A stretch of DNA of 64,000 nucleotides from Alteromonas gilva (GCF_028595265.1 NZ_JAQQXP010000001.1:2666001-2730000), one strand, 5' to 3'; counted from the stretch's first letter, positions 52,854-63,144 are shown. A program made the numbers and translations. Notes: generated by a model from the sequence alone, not told the origin.

Positions 52854-53204
52854 ATGACTGTAGTGATGTACGGTATTGCCAACTGCGATACCATTAAAAA
52901 AGCAAAAAACTGGCTAACGGAGCATGACATAGATTTTACCTTTCATGATTACCGTAAACAGGGCGTCCCCGCGGATGTATTGTCTCAGGCCATCGCCAAC
53001 CTTGGCTGGGAAAACCTGGTTAATAAACGCGGCACGACGTACCGCAAACTAACCGATAGCCAAAAGGAATCTTTGTCGGCCGCCACGGCACTGGCGTTAC
53101 TGCAAGAGCATCCGGCGATGATTAAACGCCCGTTACTGGCCGTTAAGGACGACTTTCATCTGGGTTTTAATACGGTGCAGTATGCAGAGGTATTTGACCT
53201 ATGA
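52854..53204 (+). CDS. ArsC/Spx-family protein YffB-like
   Basis: The 116-residue protein has the ArsC fold with the single-cysteine motif NCDTIKKAKNWL (Cys11) and the late KRPLLAV. E. coli YffB, next to dapE, is the likely ortholog; its substrate is unknown and arsenate reduction is not assured. It overlaps dapE by ATGA, the first of three such overlaps in the operon. Confidence 0.88.
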   Translation: MTVVMYGIANCDTIKKAKNWLTEHDIDFTFHDYRKQGVPADVLSQAIANLGWENLVNKRGTTYRKLTDSQKESLSAATALALLQEHPAMIKRPLLAVKDDFHLGFNTVQYAEVFDL

Positions 53205-54328
53205 CCGACGTACTGGCGCTTGCCAAAGAACTGATTAATCGTCGTTCTGTGACGCCCGAAGACGCGGGGTGTCAGGATTTTATGAAAGACTGGCTGGCGG
53301 CCAGCGGCTTTAACAACGAAACCCTGGTTTTTGAAGATACCACCAACCTGTGGTCGCGGCGCGGCACACAAGGGCCGGTTTTTTGTTTTGCCGGGCATAC
53401 CGATGTGGTGCCATCAGGGCCAGAAGACGCCTGGCAAACACCGCCCTTTGTGGCCACCGAAAAAGACGGCAACTTACACGGCCGTGGTGCAGCGGATATG
53501 AAAGGCAGTCTGGCCGCCATGATGGCCGCTACCCGTCAGTTTGTCGCCGACTACCCCGACCATCATGGCAGTATTGCGTATTTAATTACCAGCGACGAAG
53601 AAGGCCCGTTTATTAACGGTACTACCCGGGTCATTGATACATTAGAAGCGCGTAACGAAAAAATCACCTGGTGCGTGGTGGGCGAACCCTCCAGTACCGA
53701 GGTAGTGGGAGATGTGGTCAAAAACGGGCGACGCGGCTCCCTTACCGGCGATCTGGTGGTGAAGGGTATTCAGGGCCATGTTGCCTATCCTCATTTAGCC
53801 CGCAACCCGGTGCATCAGGCAGCCCCTGCTCTGGATGAGCTTGCCAGCGCTCACTGGGATAACGGCAACGAGTTTTTTCCGCCCACCAGCTTTCAGATCT
53901 CCAATATTCACGGCGGCACGGGTGCCGGTAACGTGATCCCTGGCGAGCTTCATGTGTGTTTTAATTTTCGCTTTTCGACTGAGGTCACCGATCAGCAACT
54001 GATAGCGAAAGTAGAAGATATTCTTACCCGGCATAATCTTGAATACACCATCAAGTGGACCTTTAATGGTCAGCCCTTCTTAACCGACAGTGGCGATTTA
54101 CTCACTGCTACACAAAAAGCCATTTACACTGAAATGGACTTTGAAACCTGCTTGTCCACCGCCGGCGGCACATCGGACGGCCGCTTTATTGCCCCAACCG
54201 GTGCGCAAGTGGTTGAACTTGGTCCGGTCAATGCAACCATCCACAAAATTGATGAACATGTACGTATTAACGACCTTTATCATTTAGAGCGCATTTATTA
54301 TCGCCTGCTGGAGAACCTGCTGACATGA
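53201..54328 (+). CDS. dapE: Succinyl-diaminopimelate desuccinylase
   Basis: The 375-residue zinc peptidase-fold enzyme makes LL-diaminopimelate for lysine and peptidoglycan. The metal motifs are AGHTDVVPSG, GRGAADMKGS, SDEEGP and the late GGTSDGRFIA. Length is as in E. coli DapE. It is coupled to its neighbours by ATGA overlaps. Confidence 0.95.
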   Translation: MTDVLALAKELINRRSVTPEDAGCQDFMKDWLAASGFNNETLVFEDTTNLWSRRGTQGPVFCFAGHTDVVPSGPEDAWQTPPFVATEKDGNLHGRGAADMKGSLAAMMAATRQFVADYPDHHGSIAYLITSDEEGPFINGTTRVIDTLEARNEKITWCVVGEPSSTEVVGDVVKNGRRGSLTGDLVVKGIQGHVAYPHLARNPVHQAAPALDELASAHWDNGNEFFPPTSFQISNIHGGTGAGNVIPGELHVCFNFRFSTEVTDQQLIAKVEDILTRHNLEYTIKWTFNGQPFLTDSGDLLTATQKAIYTEMDFETCLSTAGGTSDGRFIAPTGAQVVELGPVNATIHKIDEHVRINDLYHLERIYYRLLENLLT

Positions 54329-55008
54329 ATCTACGCTCAGCCTGGCTTGGCAATGATGAATCGGCACTGGTCAACATAAACCAGACACACCGACTGCTGC
54401 CGGCAGTTGCCGACGCATTCAGCGCCATGCAGCAGGCCGCGTTGGAAATGGGTCAGGATATCCAGATCGCCAGCAGCTATCGCAGCTTTGAGCGTCAGTT
54501 ATCTATTTGGAACCGCAAATGGCACGGTGAGCTGCCGCTTTATGATCATGACGGAAACACGCTTGATACCGCCGCATTGAGTGATACCGACAAAGTCTAT
54601 GCAATCCTCATCTGGTCGGCACTTCCGGGGGGCAGCCGTCATCACTGGGGCACCGATCTGGATGTCTACGATCGCGCCTCGGTACAAGCCTGTGGTGGCC
54701 GGTTCGACATGGTCGATAGTGAGTATCGTCAGGGTGGCCCCTGCTATGCTCTGGCCCAATGGATGGCACAGCACCTTGAAGCGTTTGGTTTTTACCGTCC
54801 GTTTCTCACCGACAAAGGCGGCGTAGCCACCGAACTCTGGCACCTGTCACATGCCAGCAGTGCCGAACCCTTCGAAGCTGTTCGCAGTCAACAGGCGCTC
54901 CATGCTCATTTGCGCAATGCGCCAATAGAGGGAAAAGCGACTATACTGCGCTTACTGGATGAACTTTATCCGCGTTTTGTGTTAAATGAGGGGGTTGTCG
55001 AACAATGA
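54325..55008 (+). CDS. M15-family D-alanyl-D-alanine carboxypeptidase-like protein
   Basis: The 227-residue protein has the VanY/M15B zinc motifs: SSYRSFERQ, SRHHWGTDLDVYD (SxHxxGxxxD) and the late ELWHLSH. No signal peptide is visible, which is unusual for a peptidoglycan enzyme, so the site of action is open. Position after dapE links it to cell-wall metabolism. It overlaps both neighbours by four bases. Confidence 0.85.
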   Translation: MNLRSAWLGNDESALVNINQTHRLLPAVADAFSAMQQAALEMGQDIQIASSYRSFERQLSIWNRKWHGELPLYDHDGNTLDTAALSDTDKVYAILIWSALPGGSRHHWGTDLDVYDRASVQACGGRFDMVDSEYRQGGPCYALAQWMAQHLEAFGFYRPFLTDKGGVATELWHLSHASSAEPFEAVRSQQALHAHLRNAPIEGKATILRLLDELYPRFVLNEGVVEQ

Positions 55009-55262
55009 GTACATGGGCGGTTATCGGCATTATAGCCATTGTGCTGGGCGTTATTGTTAGTAACATTATGCTGTTAAAATACAGTGCCAAATTTAAAATG
55101 CCCAAAACCTACACGCCACCCAGTGCGTCGCGTTCTGAGGCTGAGCCGGAGGTTGAGGTTAAGCCTGAGGCGGAAAATGACGATGAAAACTCCCCCCGCT
55201 CAACCACAGCAGCAAAAACAAACGTGGAACACGGCAGTGACGCAAAGCCCGATAAGCGTTGA
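55005..55262 (+). CDS. Small DUF2897 membrane protein
   Basis: The 85-residue protein has one N-terminal membrane helix (VIGIIAIVLGVIVSNIMLL), the LKYSAKFKMP junction typical of DUF2897 and an acidic disordered tail. Function unknown. It ends the dapE operon. An 8-base inverted repeat CGTTGAGT / ACTCAACG (55257-55287) joins its stop codon to the stop of the convergent ybjQ. Confidence 0.8.
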   Translation: MSTWAVIGIIAIVLGVIVSNIMLLKYSAKFKMPKTYTPPSASRSEAEPEVEVKPEAENDDENSPRSTTAAKTNVEHGSDAKPDKR

Positions 55263-55277
55263 GTCACGCCGGGTCAG

Positions 55278-55598
55278 TTACTCAACGGTGACCGCTGTGC
55301 CGCTAATGCTGACCATTAGCATGCTGTTCTTGTCGCCCAGGATCTCATAATCCAAATCGATCCCTACCACGGCATTCGCACCCATGCCCAGCGCTTCCTG
55401 CTCTAATTCGCGAAACGCAATTTGCCGTGCTTTGGTTAACTCATCTTCGTATGAGCCAGAACGACCGCCAACAATGTCCCGAATAGAGGCAAATAAGTCT
55501 TTAAACAAATTGGCGCCCATAATTGCTTCGCCAATAACAATTCCGTGATAGGCACTAATCGATTTGCCTTCGATGGTTGGGGTGGTGGTTAAAATCAT
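55278..55598 (-). CDS. ybjQ: YbjQ/DUF74-family protein
   Basis: The 106-residue protein has the conserved N-terminal TTTPTIEGKSI, the GEAIMGANLF segment, and the ALGMGANAVVGIDLDYE core of the UPF0145 family. It forms pentamers in known structures; function unknown. It overlaps the HIT gene by four bases. Confidence 0.9.
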   Translation of the reverse strand: MILTTTPTIEGKSISAYHGIVIGEAIMGANLFKDLFASIRDIVGGRSGSYEDELTKARQIAFRELEQEALGMGANAVVGIDLDYEILGDKNSMLMVSISGTAVTVE

Positions 55599-56008
55599 AA
55601 CGTTTCCTCAAAAATTACCCGTTGTAGTTGCGCCAGTTGGTGCTGGCTTGTCTCTTTAGCATACCGTACTGGTGGCAGTTTACCCCACACAGGCGCAGGC
55701 CACGCTGCATCGTCATGAAAGCGCACCACGTGATGAATATGCAGTTGCGACACCACATTTCCCAGCGCCGCGATATTCATTTTTTGGCCTTTGTATAATG
55801 CCATCATAACGCTTGCCACATGACGACTCTCACGACAGTATTGCTGATAGTCTGCGTCATCCAGATCAGTCAGCTCTACTGCTTGGGATCTGCGTGGTAC
55901 TAAAATGAGCCAGGGATACTGGCTGTCATTCATCAACAATACCCGACAAAGGGGTAAATCACCAACATGCAGCGTGTCTGCCGCTAATACAGGGTCAAGC
56001 TCAAACAT
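55595..56008 (-). CDS. HIT-domain protein
   Basis: The 137-residue protein has the HIT motif QLHIHHVVR and the N-terminal FELDPVLAADT of the diadenosine-tetraphosphate hydrolase-like branch. It should act on nucleotides; the substrate is unknown. The ATG at 56008 follows GGAG by eight bases and lies inside the end of astE. Confidence 0.88.
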   Translation of the reverse strand: MFELDPVLAADTLHVGDLPLCRVLLMNDSQYPWLILVPRRSQAVELTDLDDADYQQYCRESRHVASVMMALYKGQKMNIAALGNVVSQLHIHHVVRFHDDAAWPAPVWGKLPPVRYAKETSQHQLAQLQRVIFEETL

Positions 56009-57029
56009 CCAATGTCTCCAGAGTGGTTGGTACAACCGTCAGCAAGGCCCGCTGTCCCAGCGCGACTTTCGCGTTGGGAAAGACGATAGCTTCGCCATCC
56101 TGCTGCGCAACATATTCTGCGCCGGGCTCAGACGCCAGTAGCGTTCCTTGCTTAAAATCGGTAAAGTTGGGGGCATCGTCGCTAAAATGCAACGCAAAAT
56201 CTTTATGCTGGCGGTTAATCACCTGATTTACTTTGTATACTAACAGTTCACTCATAGTTGCTGCAGGCGCATAATCAGTTTCACTGACCAGTGCGGTTAA
56301 CGACGCTCTGGCCGCCGCAAAGCTGCGCATATCGTTCTCGCCAAACGGCCTGACCTTGCCCAGCTCAACGGTAAAGCCCCGCGCCTTAAACTGAGCCGAA
56401 GAGAAATAACTGAACGTGGTGGTCGGTGCCGAAGACAATAAAAAAGTGTCCACGCCACACGCCGCCAAAAAGCCAAACTGTTTGGCGCTTGGCAGGCGGC
56501 CATCGCCCAAATACGGCATGACCACAAATTTGTCATTTTTAGAGTCACGGATCGCGGTGTGTAAATCGTAATGGAGCCGCTCTTCGCCCCCCACCGCCTT
56601 AGCAAAAAACTGTGCCACGGTGTCTTCGAGTAATTTAGCGCGCTGACGTTCAGGTGACGAGCCGTTTTGATGAGCACCACTAAATAAACGGTTCATATTT
56701 TCTTCAATAAACCGCTCGCCTGCGTTCATTGCAGGTAAATTACCGAATATCATTAATATCTTGTGCTGTACGATAATTGTTCCCTCGACAATCGCATCGA
56801 GCATATCTGAGCAGATCTCAATAGGCGCAGTTTCATTACCATGAACACCGCAAGACAACACAATGAACTTGCCAGCCTGAGAGGCAGGTGTGACCTCCAC
56901 AATACCCGGTGCAAGAATATCAATGGTGGTGTGATTGGGTAATGTTAGGCTTGCCTGATTGGCGAATGTTTCCGGCTGGAAACGTGATAAATGCAGAAAC
57001 TGGCCGTTTGCCAGAAAAGATGAATCCAT
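56001..57029 (-). CDS. astE: Succinylglutamate desuccinylase
   Basis: The 342-residue zinc enzyme cleaves N-succinylglutamate, the last step of the arginine succinyltransferase pathway. Metal ligands are in GVHGNETAP and LHTAIRDSK, with the late catalytic TVELGKVRPFG segment. The rest of the ast operon is not beside it. It precedes the HIT and ybjQ genes in one minus-strand unit. Confidence 0.9.
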   Translation of the reverse strand: MDSSFLANGQFLHLSRFQPETFANQASLTLPNHTTIDILAPGIVEVTPASQAGKFIVLSCGVHGNETAPIEICSDMLDAIVEGTIIVQHKILMIFGNLPAMNAGERFIEENMNRLFSGAHQNGSSPERQRAKLLEDTVAQFFAKAVGGEERLHYDLHTAIRDSKNDKFVVMPYLGDGRLPSAKQFGFLAACGVDTFLLSSAPTTTFSYFSSAQFKARGFTVELGKVRPFGENDMRSFAAARASLTALVSETDYAPAATMSELLVYKVNQVINRQHKDFALHFSDDAPNFTDFKQGTLLASEPGAEYVAQQDGEAIVFPNAKVALGQRALLTVVPTTLETLDV

Positions 57030-57189
57030 AGGTAATACATTACTGGTTCTGGATGGTAGGCACAGTTTACCCTGTTAACCGCGTGCCGAAAAGGCACTTA
57101 CCAAACTGTTATCTAACCAGCGTAAAAAGACAATGACTGTGGCTTGTATACACACAAACTAACCGGCTAAGCAGGCGATATGTAGCCCG

Positions 57190-58500
57190 CTATGCAATTT
57201 TTTGTCTGGCAGGCGAACCGCCCACAATGATATCGCTTTGGGCTAATTGTATAAACTGGCGGTAAGGAATCGCTTTGGAAAACAAAAACCCCTGCCCTGT
57301 AGCAATGCCGATCTCGCGTAAAATATGCAGTTGCTCAATGGTTTCAATACCTTCGGCAATCACTTCACAGTGCTTGGCTGTACCAATTAACCTGGCTGCT
57401 TCAATGATCGCACGATTCACCGGATTGTCGGTTAATTCCATGACAAAGGTCTTGTCAATTTTCAACGCATCAATAGTGAGATCGCGAATGTAAGCAAGGT
57501 TTGAGTAGCCTTTACCAAAATCGTCGACGGAAATTTTGAGTCCCATCGCATGTAATTCAGCGAGTTGTTTTTTAACCATCAAAGAATTCGACAACGCCAC
57601 ATCTTCGGTCAGCTCCAACTCAATTCGGGACAACTCAATATTATACTGATGACTCAGCAACTGCAGGTTGGCCACTAATTGGGTATCATAAAGTTGGGTG
57701 GGAGAGATATTCACTGACAGAGCAAGATTGAGCCCTTCCATGTCAAAGCCCACTAACGCTCTGAATGCTGATTCCAGCGTCCAGTAGCCCAACTCATTCA
57801 TCATGTTGTAGGACTCTGCAGCTTCGATGAGCGCTCCGGGAAAGAGCAAGCCATCGGTAGGATGGTTCCAGCGCAGCAAACATTCGGCGCCAATGACCTT
57901 CAATGAGTGCAAGTCTACCTTAGGTTGATAATACAGCTCGAGTTCATCGCGCACCAGCGCCCGGCGCAGATCCGCTTTAAGAGCCAGACTTCTGCCGGTT
58001 GCGGCACAGTCGTGCATGGTTAACTGAGAGTAATTCTGGTATTTGCTTTCTTTGGCTTGTTTGAGCGCAGCTTCGGCGCGTGAAACAAACAAGGTGAGAT
58101 CAAATTGCCCCGTGGATAAACTCACAACACCAACATTAAAGTCAGCAATAAAGGCATGACCATCGTAATAAAGCGGCGACTTAAAATGCTCAACGATGTA
58201 TTCGAACTGCTGTTGCAGAAGTACCTGCGAATGCACACCTGGCAGCACCACACCGAACACGTCACCACTAATGCGGCCAAATTCCATGTCATGCTTAAAA
58301 AGCTGTTGCAAGCGATTAGCAATCTCTAATAAAAACTGATCGCCAACTTCAATGCCAAAACTGGTTGTTACATCTGAAAAACGCACCACGTCAATCAGCA
58401 TTAACGACAGCTGTTGATGCTGAGCGCCACAACTGGCTACCTTATCGATAAATGCGTACCGATTTGGAATTGTCGCCATCGAAAGGTGAGACTGCTGCAT
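57190..58500 (-). CDS. GGDEF/EAL protein with degenerate GGDEF, probable c-di-GMP phosphodiesterase
   Basis: The protein of about 436 residues has a GGDEF domain (about 5-165) whose active site reads SGDVF, so cyclase activity is unlikely, and an EAL domain (about 190-425) with ECLLRW, SVNIS, ELTED, VDDFGKGYSN, LKIDK and AEGIE. All residues needed for metal binding and hydrolysis are present in the EAL part. No membrane segment. The start is uncertain (ATG at 58500 or 58536). Confidence 0.87.
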   Translation of the reverse strand: MQQSHLSMATIPNRYAFIDKVASCGAQHQQLSLMLIDVVRFSDVTTSFGIEVGDQFLLEIANRLQQLFKHDMEFGRISGDVFGVVLPGVHSQVLLQQQFEYIVEHFKSPLYYDGHAFIADFNVGVVSLSTGQFDLTLFVSRAEAALKQAKESKYQNYSQLTMHDCAATGRSLALKADLRRALVRDELELYYQPKVDLHSLKVIGAECLLRWNHPTDGLLFPGALIEAAESYNMMNELGYWTLESAFRALVGFDMEGLNLALSVNISPTQLYDTQLVANLQLLSHQYNIELSRIELELTEDVALSNSLMVKKQLAELHAMGLKISVDDFGKGYSNLAYIRDLTIDALKIDKTFVMELTDNPVNRAIIEAARLIGTAKHCEVIAEGIETIEQLHILREIGIATGQGFLFSKAIPYRQFIQLAQSDIIVGGSPARQKIA

Positions 58501-58678
58501 GACTTCATATACCTTAATAGGCCAGTAATGACACATAAATTACTCTGGCAGTATAAGACCATCGACGCTGTAAGTATGCAAGAAGATTGCTGTATCCTGC
58601 CCCATACCACCGTATTTTTTGGTGCTATAAAGAAGCTTTTTGTAGCAGCGAAATTGCACAACAACGCATCAAATAGCA

Positions 58679-58705
58679 AAAAAGCTGCGACACGCGCAGC
58701 TTTTT
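58679..58705 (-). terminator. Terminator after glycogen phosphorylase
   Basis: The stem AAAAAGCTGCG / CGCAGCTTTTT around a five-base loop lies 46 bases after the glgP stop, with T runs on both strands. Confidence 0.85.
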
Positions 58706-58750
58706 ATAATGATGACGTAGCGTTTGACTCGTCGTCAGTTACTGCCTGAA

Positions 58751-61231
58751 TTACTCTTTTACTACCGGGCACGCATTGAGCTTCCAAATCCGCTCGACAT
58801 AATCTTTTATCGATCGATCTGAAGTAAACTTACCCATTTTAGCGGTGTTAATAATTGCCATTCTGGCCCAACGCTCTTTGTCTCTGTAGGCTTTATCAAC
58901 CGCTTCCTGCGCTTCTGAGTAGGCTTCGTAGTCGGCCAATACCAGATATTGATCACCATGGTCCAACAAGCTTTGTTTGATGGATGCCAGGGCACCTGGT
59001 TTACCCGGCGTAAAGTAGTCGGTTTCAAGCCAGTCAAGCACGGCCTTAATTTCGGCGTTCTTGTAGTAGTAGTCATAAGGTTTATAACCTGATGCCTTGA
59101 GCGCTTTCACTTCATCGACGGTCAGACCGAAGATAAAGATATTCTCATCACCCACTTCTTCAGCAATCTCGATATTAGCGCCATCCAGAGTGCCAATGGT
59201 AACCGCACCATTTAAGGCAAGTTTCATATTACCGGTTCCCGATGCTTCTTTGCCGGCGGTACTGATTTGCTCAGACACATCGGCGGCAGGGATCATTTTT
59301 TCTGCCAGTGATACACGGTAATTGGGTAAAAATGCAACTTTAAGTTTCTGATTGACCCGCGCGTCATTGTTAATTTTATCGGCCACTTTATTGATGGCAA
59401 AAATGATATCTTTTGCCAGCTTGTAACCCGGCGCGGCTTTGGCACCAAAAATAAACACCCGCGGATGCATATCATAATCGGGGTTTTCGAGCAGGCGACG
59501 ATACAATGCCATAATATATAGCAGCGCTAAATGCTGACGCTTGTATTCGTGAAGCCGTTTGATCTGAACATCAAAAATAGCATCGGTATCCACGTCAATA
59601 CCCAGCGATTGTTTGATCTCTTCGGCCAGCACTTTTTTGTTTTGCAGCTTGACCTGCATAAACTGTTTTTGAAACGTTTTATTGGACGCGTATTTTTCGA
59701 TACCCGCAAGCTTTTTAAGGTCGAGAGGCCAGTCATCGCCGACTTTACTATCGATCAGTTTCGATAGCGCCGGGTTACAGGTTTTTAACCAGCGTCTCGG
59801 CGTGATGCCATTGGTAACATTGGTGAGCTTGCCCGGCCACAGCTGGTCAAATTCCGGAAACAGATTCTCTTTCACCAGACGCGAATGTAGCTCAGCAACG
59901 CCGTTTACGGCATAAGAGCCGACCACCGACAAATGCCCCATGCGTACCATTTTTTCCGGGCCTTCTTCAATAATCGAAAGCCTGGCTTTTACGCTGTTAT
60001 CACCCGGCCACTTTTTGTCGACCTCTTTCATAAAGCGATGGTTGATTTCGTAAATGATTTCCAAGTGTCGCGGCAGAATTTTTTCCAGCATTCTAGCCGG
60101 CCATCTTTCCAGCGCTTCAGGCAGTAATGTGTGGTTAGTGTAGGCAAACACTTTGGTACAGATCGCCCAGGCTTTATCCCAGTCAAGCTCAGCACGGTCC
60201 ACCAAAATACGCATTAATTCGGGAATGGCAATGGCCGGATGGGTGTCATTAAGCTGAATAACCACTTGATCAACAAAACGGCTCCAGTCGTCGCCATGAG
60301 CGCGCTTGTAGCGACGAATAATGTCTTTGAGGGAACAGGCACAAAAGAAATATTGCTGGATTAAGCGAAGCTCTTTACCCGCTTCGGTTTCATCATTCGG
60401 GTACAGTACTTTCGAGATGGTTTCAGCTTGTACGTTCTCGACCTGCGCATCGACATAGCCGCCCGCGTTGAATACATCCCAGTTAAAGTAACCTGACGCT
60501 TTACTTTGCCATAAACGCAGAACGTTAACGGTTTTACCGCCATAACCCACTACCGGAATATCCCAGGGTATGCCTTTCACGATGTGGCCCGGATGCCATT
60601 CTTTTTGAATACGGCCATTCTCACCGTACTTGGTTTCGACATATCCATACAATGAAACTTCCTGAATCGACTCAGGACGGCAAATTTCCCATGGGTTGCC
60701 GTAGTCACGCCAACTGTCCGGCCGTTCTATTTGCGCACCGGCCTGAATTTCCTGACGGAATAAACCGTGCTCATAGTGAATACCGTAACCAATGGCCGGT
60801 AACTCCATTGTCGCCAGTGAATCAATAAAACAAGCAGCTAAGCGCCCTAGCCCGCCGTTACCCAACGCCATATCAGGCTCTTCTTCCAACACATCGCTAA
60901 GACTAATGCCAAGCTCATTCAGCGCAGCGTTAGCTACGTCGAATAAACCAAAGTTTTGCAGGTTATTCGACAACAAGCGCCCCATCAAAAATTCGGCCGA
61001 GAAATAGTGCACCGCGCGCGTATCGTTTAAATAGTGGGTTTTCTGGGTCTTGCGTAAGCCCTCTAACACTTGCTCTTGCATCGCCGCGCAAGTGGCTTTC
61101 CACCACGCGTGGTTGTTGGCTTTGTTTTCGTCAGTACCCAGCGTGCAGTGAAGGTGCTTAACTACCGCTGCTTTAAACTCGCTTTTGTTGATGGTCACAC
61201 CGCGATCAACGTTGGTTTTCTTCGCGCTCAT
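58751..61231 (-). CDS. glgP: Glycogen phosphorylase
   Basis: The 826-residue enzyme releases glucose-1-phosphate from glycogen. The PLP site is in EASGTGNMKLALNG (Lys), with GNGGLGRLAACFIDS, NDTHPAIAIPELMRIL and RIHEYKRQ-like KRLHEYKRQ. Full length for the bacterial family. The product goes to the phosphoglucomutase encoded next upstream. No glgB, glgA or glgC is present in the window. Confidence 0.95.
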   Translation of the reverse strand: MSAKKTNVDRGVTINKSEFKAAVVKHLHCTLGTDENKANNHAWWKATCAAMQEQVLEGLRKTQKTHYLNDTRAVHYFSAEFLMGRLLSNNLQNFGLFDVANAALNELGISLSDVLEEEPDMALGNGGLGRLAACFIDSLATMELPAIGYGIHYEHGLFRQEIQAGAQIERPDSWRDYGNPWEICRPESIQEVSLYGYVETKYGENGRIQKEWHPGHIVKGIPWDIPVVGYGGKTVNVLRLWQSKASGYFNWDVFNAGGYVDAQVENVQAETISKVLYPNDETEAGKELRLIQQYFFCACSLKDIIRRYKRAHGDDWSRFVDQVVIQLNDTHPAIAIPELMRILVDRAELDWDKAWAICTKVFAYTNHTLLPEALERWPARMLEKILPRHLEIIYEINHRFMKEVDKKWPGDNSVKARLSIIEEGPEKMVRMGHLSVVGSYAVNGVAELHSRLVKENLFPEFDQLWPGKLTNVTNGITPRRWLKTCNPALSKLIDSKVGDDWPLDLKKLAGIEKYASNKTFQKQFMQVKLQNKKVLAEEIKQSLGIDVDTDAIFDVQIKRLHEYKRQHLALLYIMALYRRLLENPDYDMHPRVFIFGAKAAPGYKLAKDIIFAINKVADKINNDARVNQKLKVAFLPNYRVSLAEKMIPAADVSEQISTAGKEASGTGNMKLALNGAVTIGTLDGANIEIAEEVGDENIFIFGLTVDEVKALKASGYKPYDYYYKNAEIKAVLDWLETDYFTPGKPGALASIKQSLLDHGDQYLVLADYEAYSEAQEAVDKAYRDKERWARMAIINTAKMGKFTSDRSIKDYVERIWKLNACPVVKE

Positions 61232-61368
61232 GTGTTGGTCTCACTATTGATAGGTTGAAAATAATAATAGCTGTAAATCACAGCAGTATCTGTAATTAAA
61301 TTACAACTCAATAGTTAGAATATAACAGGGTTAACCAGATGTTTTTGTAAAATCTTTGTTAAAATAAC

Positions 61369-61408
61369 AAAAAATCGACCCTTCGATTAATCACAAGGTC
61401 GATTTTTT
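61369..61408. terminator. Bidirectional terminator between pgm and glgP
   Basis: AAAAATCGACC pairs with GGTCGATTTTTT around a 16-base loop, 46 bases after the pgm stop. Confidence 0.8.
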
Positions 61409-61453
61409 ACACAAAATTTACAAACATGAACAGAAATTGAAATTACTGAAGGC

Positions 61454-63106
61454 TTATTTAATGATTTTTGCCACTAATTGTTCAGCCTCTTTAATTAAAG
61501 CCTGTAAGTGACTTTCACCGTTAAAGCTTTCAGCATAAATTTTGTAGATTTGTTCAGTACCAGAAGGACGGGCTGCAAACCAACCATTGTCCGTTGACAC
61601 TTTAACACCACCAATGGCGGCATTATTGCCTGGTGCATGGGTTTGCACATTGGTAATGGTTTCACCAGCCAGCGATTCACTGGTGACCACACTGGCGTCC
61701 ATTGCCGACAATTTGGCTTTTTCTTCCAGCGATGCTGCTACGTCGACGCGCTGATAACACGGCGAACCAAACTGATTAGTCAGTTCGGCGTAATGCTGGC
61801 CCGGATCCTTGCCGGTCACGGCCAGTATTTCGGCCGCTAACAAACACATAATGAAGCCGTCTTTGTCAGTGGCCCAGGTCTCGCCATTACGTTGCAGAAA
61901 AATACCACCGGCACTTTCTTCACCGGCAAAACCAAGTGACCCGTCTGACAGACCATCAACAAACCACTTAAAGCCCACCGGCATTTCAGCCAGTTCCCGG
62001 CCCATATTAGTCACCACCCGGTCTATCATCGAGCTGGATACCAGGGTTTTACCCACTTTTAAACTGGCTGGCCATTCGGGGCGATTTTGATACAAATAAT
62101 TGATCGCTACCGCCAGATAATGATTAGGGTTCATCAGGCCACTGCTCGGACAAACAATACCGTGGCGGTCAAAGTCCGGATCGTTGCCCCATGCCAGATC
62201 AAACTTATCTTTCAGCTCAATCAGCCCCGCCATGGCATAGGCAGAGGAACAGTCCATTCGGAGCTTGCCGTCTTTGTCACGACGCATAAAACCAAATTGC
62301 GGATCAACCTGGGGGTTCACGACGGTGATGTTTAAACCGTAGTGCTCGGCAATGTGCGCCCAATAGCCAATACCGGCCCCGCCCAGCGGGTCAGTACCCA
62401 GTTTAAGGCCAGCCTTAGCAATGGCCTGCATATCTACCACCTCGGCAAGGTCTTCGATATACGGCACCATAAAGTCGTCTTCGCGCACATACTCCGAAGC
62501 CATGGCGGCTTTAAGATCGATACGTTTAACTGCTTTATTTCCCTGAGCAATAAAATGGTTGGCTCGCTCCTGAATAATTTTTGTGACATCACCATCCGCC
62601 GGACCACCGTGGGGTGGATTGTATTTAAAACCGCCATCTGATGGTGGGTTATGTGACGGTGTAATCACAACGCCGTCTGCCAGTCCCTCAGTGCGGCCAC
62701 GGTTGTAACGAATAATCGTGCGCGAAATAACCGGCGTTGGCGTGTACCCCATTGACGCATTATCGGCGCGCTGAATCACTACCTGTACATTATTGGCGCT
62801 GAGCACTTCAATGGCGGTAATCATGGCGGGTTCTGACAACGCGTGGGTATCTTTACCAATATATAAAGGGCCAGTAATGTCTTGTTCGGCGCGATACTCA
62901 GCCAACGCCTGACAAATTGCCGCAATGTGCATATCGTTAAAGGTGGTTTGTTGCGCAGTCCCGCGGTGGCCTGAAGTGCCAAAACTGACTGCCTGAGCAG
63001 CATCGGAGGGATCGGGTTGATAACTAAAATACTGACTTACCAGTTGGGCAACATTGATCAATTGATCCGGTGCAGCGGCCTTTCCAGCTTCCGGGTGTAA
63101 CGCCAT
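61454..63106 (-). CDS. pgm: Phosphoglucomutase (alpha-D-glucose phosphate-specific)
   Basis: The 550-residue enzyme interconverts glucose-1- and glucose-6-phosphate. It has the N-terminal FGTSGHRGTAQ, the phosphoserine loop VITPSHNPPSDGG, the metal loop NDPDFDRHG and the late ARPSGTEQIYKIYAE. AGGA lies eight bases before the ATG. It follows seqA by 38 bases, the same order as in E. coli. Confidence 0.95.
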   Translation of the reverse strand: MALHPEAGKAAAPDQLINVAQLVSQYFSYQPDPSDAAQAVSFGTSGHRGTAQQTTFNDMHIAAICQALAEYRAEQDITGPLYIGKDTHALSEPAMITAIEVLSANNVQVVIQRADNASMGYTPTPVISRTIIRYNRGRTEGLADGVVITPSHNPPSDGGFKYNPPHGGPADGDVTKIIQERANHFIAQGNKAVKRIDLKAAMASEYVREDDFMVPYIEDLAEVVDMQAIAKAGLKLGTDPLGGAGIGYWAHIAEHYGLNITVVNPQVDPQFGFMRRDKDGKLRMDCSSAYAMAGLIELKDKFDLAWGNDPDFDRHGIVCPSSGLMNPNHYLAVAINYLYQNRPEWPASLKVGKTLVSSSMIDRVVTNMGRELAEMPVGFKWFVDGLSDGSLGFAGEESAGGIFLQRNGETWATDKDGFIMCLLAAEILAVTGKDPGQHYAELTNQFGSPCYQRVDVAASLEEKAKLSAMDASVVTSESLAGETITNVQTHAPGNNAAIGGVKVSTDNGWFAARPSGTEQIYKIYAESFNGESHLQALIKEAEQLVAKIIK

Positions 63107-63144
63107 GAAAATATCCTTTTGTCCGTCGTTTTTAAACCTTTTAA

